Positions 57,746 through 64,000 of a DNA stretch of 64,000 bases are shown piece by piece. The position numbers and the translations under genes were made by a program. Below the pieces are notes generated by a model, which was given only the letters and a program-made list of their open reading frames with translations, made no database searches and had not been told where the DNA came from. Source of the DNA: Capsicum annuum. Lineage: Eukaryota > Streptophyta > Magnoliopsida > Solanales > Solanaceae. Every line of letters begins with the position of its first letter. The stretch's first letter is position 1. The stretch covers positions 39,946,211-40,010,210 of the forward strand of contig NC_061112.1 in assembly GCF_002878395.1 (NCBI RefSeq), given 5' to 3'.

Positions 57746-59389
57746 ATTAGCATTGATATTTCTAGCTTTCCATGTGATGTCATAGTGGAAGCCACTGCTG
57801 AAGAGAATAATATCATAGTTGATAATCCATCAACTGCTTCTAAAGAAGAAGAAAAAGTGGAGCCTGCCAGTTTGGGAGAACGGAAGAATTACCCGTTTGA
57901 AGGGTTCAACATCTCAGACGAGGCTCTCAAAAAACTAACACAGTTGATCAACGACTATTCAGAATAGATTGCCGATGGGCTGTTAAAGAATCATGTCGGT
58001 AGGTACATAAATCAATTTTTAAAGATATTGGTTTATACTATTCTTGTTGTAAGAACATGACATTAACACATATAAATCATCATGTAGAAAACAAAATGAC
58101 AAACTCTACAAAGTAAACTAATCGAGTCTTGGTTTTGATATGTTCGACTTTGTTGTTGCACATCTCGAAATGAAGAATTGGTTCTATTTGATGTCACAAC
58201 CCCAAACTTTATGGAATGATAAGGTTTAAATGCCATACATATTACTATTAATTAATACTTTATTTAATTGCATCTGCGTATTAATTTTTTCATCACCTAA
58301 TCCAAAATGTTTGATAATATGCGCAGCACATCGATGTCATTTTTTTCTACCTCTGAAAGAAGGCCAAGTTACAAATACAAGAACAATACAAATACACGAT
58401 AGATAATTATTTGTAAAACTTTTACATCAATAATGCCTACGATAGGTATTGTCAACAACAATCGAAAGTTTTCTCGAAATGAGGAATTCTTAATCAACAT
58501 AATCAAAGGTTTTAGCATTCTGGCTGGCTTACCTTGGCATTTGGTCAATGAAGTATAATCCCAATCAATTGTGGTGATGAATTCCATTGGGTGTTGACTG
58601 TTGTCGTTCTAAAAGAGAGGCGCATCCGAGTTTATGACTCGATGTCATGAAGGAGACGTTCCGGGCTGTCGTCTGAGATACAAAAACTAGCCAAAATATT
58701 TCCTACTTACCTTGATATGAGTGGCTTTTTGGACCAAAAGGTTCATACTGATTAATAGGTGATTGAAGCATACCAGGATAAAATGGGTAATCCATTTGAT
58801 GTACAATATGTTGAAGGAATTGCTCAACAAACCATTGGTAGCCTGTAAGTTTAAGTGTCATGATTTAGTTTCACTCTACAAATTTCACAATGCTTTCATG
58901 AACTGCAAGATATGGATTATCTGTATTCTTAAAATGCAGGGATTGCGGTCCTTTTGTTGTCAGGTACACCGAGTATTTGAGCGATGGATTACAAGAACCA
59001 AATAATGGACTTGATACCGGATTACTCCGAAAAGATATGCTACTCTTTTATGGAAATATGGAGAAACGAAAGCCCAGAAGCCGTATGCAAGTGGCATTAA
59101 AGATCCACGCCGACCAAAGCCAAATTTCACAGCACCGAATGAAGAACAACTTGTCTATATTGAGTAGATATTTATAGCTTGAGTTCGTTAATGTAATAAC
59201 CTATCCTCCTTGGTTTAACTTATTGATTTATTTGTAGAGTAGATCTTTTGTACCCATAATAATTTTTTACATTTCATTTATTTATTAAGTTATTTCATGT
59301 AATTTTTGAAGGCTTCAATTTATTTTATGCTGTCTATGATTATAATTTAATCCTTATATTTGAACATGTTAATTGAAATGGAATACTAG

Positions 59390-60239
59390 ATTCAAATACC
59401 GCAATAGATAATACATCTGCCGCAACAAACGACATATCTTATCAAACAGATTTAGACATATGTTGCAACATGAGATGCAACACATAGGTCATTTGCTGGA
59501 AATTATATAACATGTCTTCGTACTTTCTTGATTTGTTCCAACAGATTACCTATCAGTTGCAATGGATAGATTATATGTTACAATAAATTAGATATCTGTT
59601 GTGACAGAAAGACAGGGAAACATCTGCATAATGCAATAGATGACCAACCTATTCCAATAAATACTCAATCTTTTACAATAGGTACTATATCTATTACAAC
59701 AGATATACTATCTGTTGCATTATAAAAATTCAACTATCCACAGATATAAAAATTATTGCCACAATATGTAAAGTGAGGTGGCTTGAAATAAAAAATATTA
59801 TAGTGTTCGTCCCCATCTTTGTACATATTCTTATTTATACACGGGCTCCAACCAATTAAGTACGTCATCTGCTGGAAATTATATAACAGGTCTTCCTACT
59901 TTCTTATTTTTTCCAATATGTTACCTATCAGTTGCAACAGATATATTATATGTTGCAACAGTTTGGATATCTGTTGCAACAGATAAATGGGGAAACATCT
60001 ACATAATGCAACAGATGATCAACCTATTCCAACATATAATCAATCTATCATAACAGATATTATATCTGTTACAACAAATATACTATCTGTTTCATTATAA
60101 AAATTTAACTATCCACAGACATAAAAATTATTGCCACTACATGTAAAGTAAAATGAATTAGCTTGAAATGAAAAAATGTTATCGTATTCGTTTTTGTCTT
60201 TGTACATATTCTTTTTTATACACGAACTCCAACTATTTA
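59390..60239. repeat. Intergenic palindromic array containing a tandem duplication of about 376 bp
   Basis: Between the two convergent Ulp1-like genes. The block starting 'gtcatttgctggaaattata' at 59,488 is repeated at 59,864 ('gtcatctgctggaaattata'), offset 376 bp, and stays alignable to 'tttgtacatattctt'. The second copy ends over the stop codon of gene B (60,233-60,235). Both copies carry 'atctgttgcaacagat' words. Confidence 0.8.
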
Positions 60240-61974
60240 GTTAGTACCCCATAAGCCCAGACCCATTGCATCTTTCCTACATTGGCGTCGCACATACCGA
60301 TAATTTTTATACCAGTCAGCAAACAGTCGATGTACGCAAGAGAGTACAGGCCACCCGCTGCACCGGTTTTATTTTTTGGGATCTCGATGTTCTTATTTCG
60401 ACCTTCAAAATATCATGATTCTTTCATCAAGACTTCAACCAGTAAATGATCCATCAACTTACTCTGCGTCAACAACTTGGACAACAACTTCAAGAGTGGC
60501 TGCATGTGGGCTAAAAATATGTCCTCACTGAAGATAGGTAAGTTGCAGTCATGAAGCTTACTATTTCCCTCATAGAGTAGTATTTCAACAATGAGAAAAT
60601 GTTTGACTTCCATGTTCATAACTGCAAGGATTCTCTTTGCCTTGGTCCAACTCTTGTCGTATAAATATGGCCTTTACCCTCTAACATATTAAATCACTTC
60701 TTCATCCCATTGGAACATAGAAACTAACTTATCAAATCCTTGGCCACTGGAATCAGCTATCTTATGGAGATCAGCATAGCTATCCTTGACATTATTGTAG
60801 AAGTTGAGGTCCATTATCCTATCGGCAACATCATAAGAATCTAGGTACACTAATTTCCTGCCCCTTATGAGGTAGAGAATTTCATTAACATACTATGGTA
60901 TAAGAAGACAATTTTTAAATAGGTTAGTAATTGTAAAGAATAAAAAGACAGTTGAAAGAATTCGATGCAGAGGGTTCTCTGAATTAGTTCATAGATTACC
61001 TAGGCAAAACAACTTATGCAATATATGTGTATTATGTTGCAAAAAAAATAGCAATATATTGCAACAGATTACATATCTGCTGCGTAGATTCTTCTTCATG
61101 GAGTAAATTAGAAGGCTAGGTTAGCAAAAGTAAACTTACATTTTCCTCGTATCACAGACGCATATTTATCATATTCGTGAAGTCTTTCGTGACAAATGAA
61201 TACATGGTGTATTCTTTTTTAAACTTCATCTTGCCATTCATGATTTCTTACAGTTCCTTCTTCTTTCCTTGCCAAGCACTGTAAATATGTCCACTTTCTT
61301 TAGCGGCCCCTGAACTTCAACAACTCTTGGAGTGGAAGGAGTTGCAGTTTTTGTTATTTTTAGAACGGAGAGAATTTGTCTAATTTTTCTTCTCTTCCTC
61401 CTAACCTCCACTATAGGAGTGCATAATTCCCTCACCTCATTGGATGGTATGACACCCCTCCTAAATTTCAACTCCTCAGCATCTTCAACAAGCACCTTTA
61501 GCTTTTTAAGGAGTTTATCCTCTCTATCCTTGGACACTTTGCATTAGCAATGAGAATATGAGGGTGGGGTGGGGTAAGAGGGACCATTGTAAGGGTGGGA
61601 GGGACTAGAGTAGGAGTGTGAGAGACCTATGCAAGGGGTGTTTTCAAGAGTATTTGTTTTTTCCTGAGCACCAACATGCTCATAATCACGACTGAAAGCA
61701 GCAACAACATCAAGATAGCTACCACCATCATAAATAACTCCACCAGCAACACCCTCATAAGAAGCACCTGAATCTATGCAGTTTGAGGTTGGTCGTGAAG
61801 AGCTTCAACATTAGGATGACCTTGCCTAATTGCCCTTCTTATGGATATTTCTCTAACCAATTCCTTCTTTATTAACTCCACCGTTGGGTCTTCTTTTGTA
61901 TCAACAACACCCAGAGTAAGAAAAAAAGTCATCCCCAGCTCATCAAAGGTAGGCATGATCCAAGGATGCACAAC
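60233..61974 (-). pseudogene. Ulp1-like (C48) protease gene B, 5' truncated
   Basis: Minus strand. The exon from acceptor TATAG/G at 61,974 reads 'HPWIMPTFDELGMTFFLTLG' (61,910-61,971). A Ser/Pro/Tyr-rich part then leads to 'ELKFRRGVIPSNEVRELCTP' (about 61,422-61,481) and a basic region. The protease core lies at about 60,900-60,233: 'WTKAKRILAVMNMEVKHF' with His, 'KLHDCNLPIF' with Asp, and 'TGAAGGLYSLAYIDCLLTG' where the catalytic Cys is expected. That codon is Gly here (60,353-60,355), so the product would be inactive. It ends 'WAYGVLTK' and TAG at 60,233-60,235. A frameshift near 61,770 and stops near 61,545 and 60,410 add to the decay. Upstream exons are missing; sequence beyond 62,285 belongs to another element. 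It is a paralogue of gene A, not a copy. Confidence 0.75.
61015..61095. repeat. Palindromic words in an intron of Ulp1-like gene B
   Basis: 'gcaatatattgcaacagatt' and related words lie between exon-like stretches of gene B. Confidence 0.6.
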
Positions 61975-62044
61975 CTATAAAAAAATATAGGAGACATTTA
62001 AATCATATAATAATAATTTGCAGTCAGTTGGGTTACAGGGATCT

Positions 62045-62284
62045 TAACATAGCCAACTTATGCAATAGACGATCTAGCTGCCGCAACAACTAATCTGTAT
62101 ATCATAATAGATTGATAATATGTTGCATTAGATTACACATCTGTTGCATAATTTACATTAGATGGGTAGTCTGTTGAGTATGATTTGGGGAACTAAAGCA
62201 ATAAATAGTTAATCTGTAGTGAAATATGGATCATCTATCGCAACAGATTAGTCATCTGCAGCACCAGTTGTAGTTGATGGGTAA
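62045..62284. repeat. Palindromic array upstream of Ulp1-like gene B
   Basis: Words such as 'catctgttgcataatttaca' and 'catctatcgcaacagattag' mirror the array upstream of gene A. It ends abruptly at the start of the next element. Confidence 0.7.
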
Positions 62285-64000
62285 TGTAACACCTCGTATT
62301 TTGGGATAGAATGAAAACTATTTTTCCTATATGTAGATGTTCCAAAATCCATAAATCCTATGTAAATTTGGTACGTTAATCAATTATGTAGTGTGGGAAC
62401 CTATTTGAGCATGAATTGAGATCATAGAGGTCCCCTTACTCAAGGACGAGTTGAAAGCTTTCCTATCATTTGAGTTTGAGTGAGCATTTATATGTGAATA
62501 GATGCCAACACATTTGAGGCTTTTAACTGAGAATAATTACAAAGTCTTAAGCAACTTTTGTTGTTTTTTATTGTTTTCTCTTTGATATTGCGGTAAAATT
62601 CAAGATGCAAGAGAACCAACAATAATGGAAGTAAAATAGTTGAATTTTGAGCAAAATAAGAAGGAAAGTATAGTTGACGACTTATTTGATAAGTTGTCAA
62701 CTCCCTGATAAATTATCAGACTTAACGTCAGCCTTAGATAGAGAATGAGATTCAGTTGGAAGAAGTGACGACAACCAGTGATAGGCCGTCAGAGTTGTGA
62801 TAAGCCGTCAAGCTCGTCGTCAGGCTTGGACAGTGCTTGAGAAATTGAAGTAAAGATGTGATGGCGTCTGTGATAAGTCATCAGGTGTCTAATAAGCCAT
62901 CAAGAATGTCATCACACATAAGCAGAAGGAAAAAATTTTAATCATTCCTGACGACATGTTCTGATAAGCTATCAGAACTTTGATAAGCTATCAGAACTTT
63001 GATAAGCCGTCAGACATGTCGTTACCTAAAAGAAAAATTCTGAATTTTTAATTTCAGATTTTCTTAAGTTACGGATATAAATATCAGCTTCTAGGGTTTC
63101 ATTAGGGAGGTTGAACTTATCAGGGGGAAGAAAACTTATTCCAAGGGATTTCACCTCTCTTTGGGGGCTCTGAACTTAGAATTCAATTTTCAACTCATTG
63201 ATTTGGTTGTGGGAATTTCTCTTGAACTTGGAAGAGAATCAACTTCATACTTTATCTTTTGTAAGTTTAATTACTTTGAATGATGAATATAATTGTTGTT
63301 ATCTCTTTCTTTCTAATGTGGAACTAAAACCCACAATTAGGGTTGTGGGATCTATGATTATTCCTCCATGGATTTAATGTTTGGTTAGGGTTTGAGTGAT
63401 TGTGGGAACATCTTGATAATTCTTTTGTGTTAATTATTTTCTGTTGGTTGCAAACAATAGGCCTTGCTTACTGTTGATTTGCTTGAGATAAGAAATCAAC
63501 CCTAGTAAGAAGTGAATTATCAATGAGGATTTAGGAAGGTTAAGTTCTCATCTAATGATTAATGTTGTAACAAGATTGATCAACTCAAGATAAAATTAGT
63601 ATGAATAGAATGCTTTCCTAAGTTTGAGAAAATTAGTTCAACATCTAGGTAGGTTGAGAAACACATAGATGGACTGTCAAAACTGATAATTTGGTGTTTC
63701 CCATAAGTCACAAGAATCCAATATTACAACCATTATTCAATGGAGAATTACTAATCATAGTGATCACAACTCTTGTTTCTCTATATCATTGATTTGAAAA
63801 TTATAGTTTAAGATTTGAGTTCTAAGGTGAATTAAAGTGTTAATAACTTTTGTTCAATCATTAAAAACCTCCATTTTCTCTTTTCATGCCAGTTGTTTAA
63901 ATTTAACTTGTATCTTTAGTTTCAAATAAGTTTAATCGCCACTCACATTGTTCCCTGTGGATTCAACCCCGACTCCAAAGTTGGGTAAATATATTGACGA
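62285..64000 (+). mobile_element. Left end of another LTR-type retroelement (partial)
   Basis: Begins TGTAACACCTCGTATTTTGG, a start typical of many Solanaceae Ty3/gypsy LTRs. It contains 'gataagccgtcag' words (62,785-63,015) and near the right edge 'ttccctgtggattcaacccc', a stretch often found at the end of such LTRs or leaders. No protein domain is visible before the window ends. The identity as an LTR rests on these words only. Confidence 0.45.
62785..63015. repeat. Short dispersed repeat 'gataagccgtca'
   Basis: About eight imperfect copies of 'gataagc(c/t)(g/a)tcag' lie within the putative LTR, two of them adjacent near 62,965-63,000. Confidence 0.7.

Larger units (their letters stand above)
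48376..59167 (+). pseudogene. Ulp1-like (C48) cysteine protease gene A, split by a retrotransposon
   Basis: Exon 1 starts Met-Ala-Pro-Lys-Arg-Lys at 48,376, is cut after 'AEDNKHG' at 48,509, and resumes at 56,191 ('ECLKRDD', '[17 protein letters not shown]'). The DUF1985-like N-terminal region follows up to a donor at 57,009. Later exons carry 'KRGVIPSKRI' (57,250), 'YPFEGFNISDEALKKLTQLI' (about 57,890) and the protease core. In the core are His (FHW, 58,585-58,587), Asp (YDS, 58,636-58,638), Gln (AQQTIG, about 58,825) and Cys (DCG, 58,944-58,946). An intron at 58,845-58,939 joins cleanly. Stops (57,965; 58,648), a one-base frameshift near 59,020 and a missing segment after 57,105 make it inactive. 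The frame would end at TAG 59,165-59,167. Ulp1 family enzymes cleave SUMO; MULE-borne copies are known. Confidence 0.85.

Overview
The window looks like repeat-rich plant nuclear DNA, most likely from Solanaceae. The particular mix of Ulp1-carrying Mutator-like elements, CACTA, chromovirus and Tat elements resembles pepper (Capsicum). The genus is an inference from family knowledge, not something the sequence proves. I see no rRNA gene, no tRNA gene and no CRISPR array. I found no intact single-copy host gene. Nearly all recognisable coding sequence belongs to transposable elements, and nearly all of it is broken by stops, frameshifts or insertions.

Layout. 1-10,000: a Mutator-like element (MULE) with a decayed minus-strand transposase (6,626-8,806), interrupted on its left arm by a 5.9 kb CACTA element (529-6,395) that holds exon-like fragments. 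10,000-28,660: degenerate 0.5-0.9 kb repeats surround a long L1-type LINE (about 12,890-27,230). The LINE is split by two later insertions: a minus-strand non-autonomous LTR retrotransposon (14,356-19,796) and a 1.84 kb hAT-type element (23,926-25,764) with a perfect 8 bp target duplication. 28,660-30,480: MITE and SINE remnants. 30,482-41,788: a complete 11.3 kb Tat-lineage Ty3/gypsy element with a perfect 5 bp target duplication (AAATG) and three tandem-repeat arrays between pol and the 3' LTR. 41,789-46,400: AT-rich DNA with Helitron ends. 46,400-62,284: a probable MULE-derived unit carrying two Ulp1-like (C48) protease genes tail to tail. The first is split in its first exon by a 7.7 kb chromovirus-type Ty3/gypsy element (48,510-56,190). 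62,285-64,000: the start of another LTR-type element, running off the window.

Relations between parts. A palindromic word close to CATCTGTTGCAACAGATG recurs in arrays flanking both the MULE transposase and the Ulp1-like genes, which suggests one family with transposase-bearing and protease-bearing members. The non-autonomous element at 14-20 kb shares LTR ends, primer-binding site, leader sequence and polyprotein tail with the chromovirus-type element at 48-56 kb, 30 kb away. The two therefore look like a non-autonomous/autonomous pair. Its pol position is filled by an ORF of at least 351 codons that I do not recognise.
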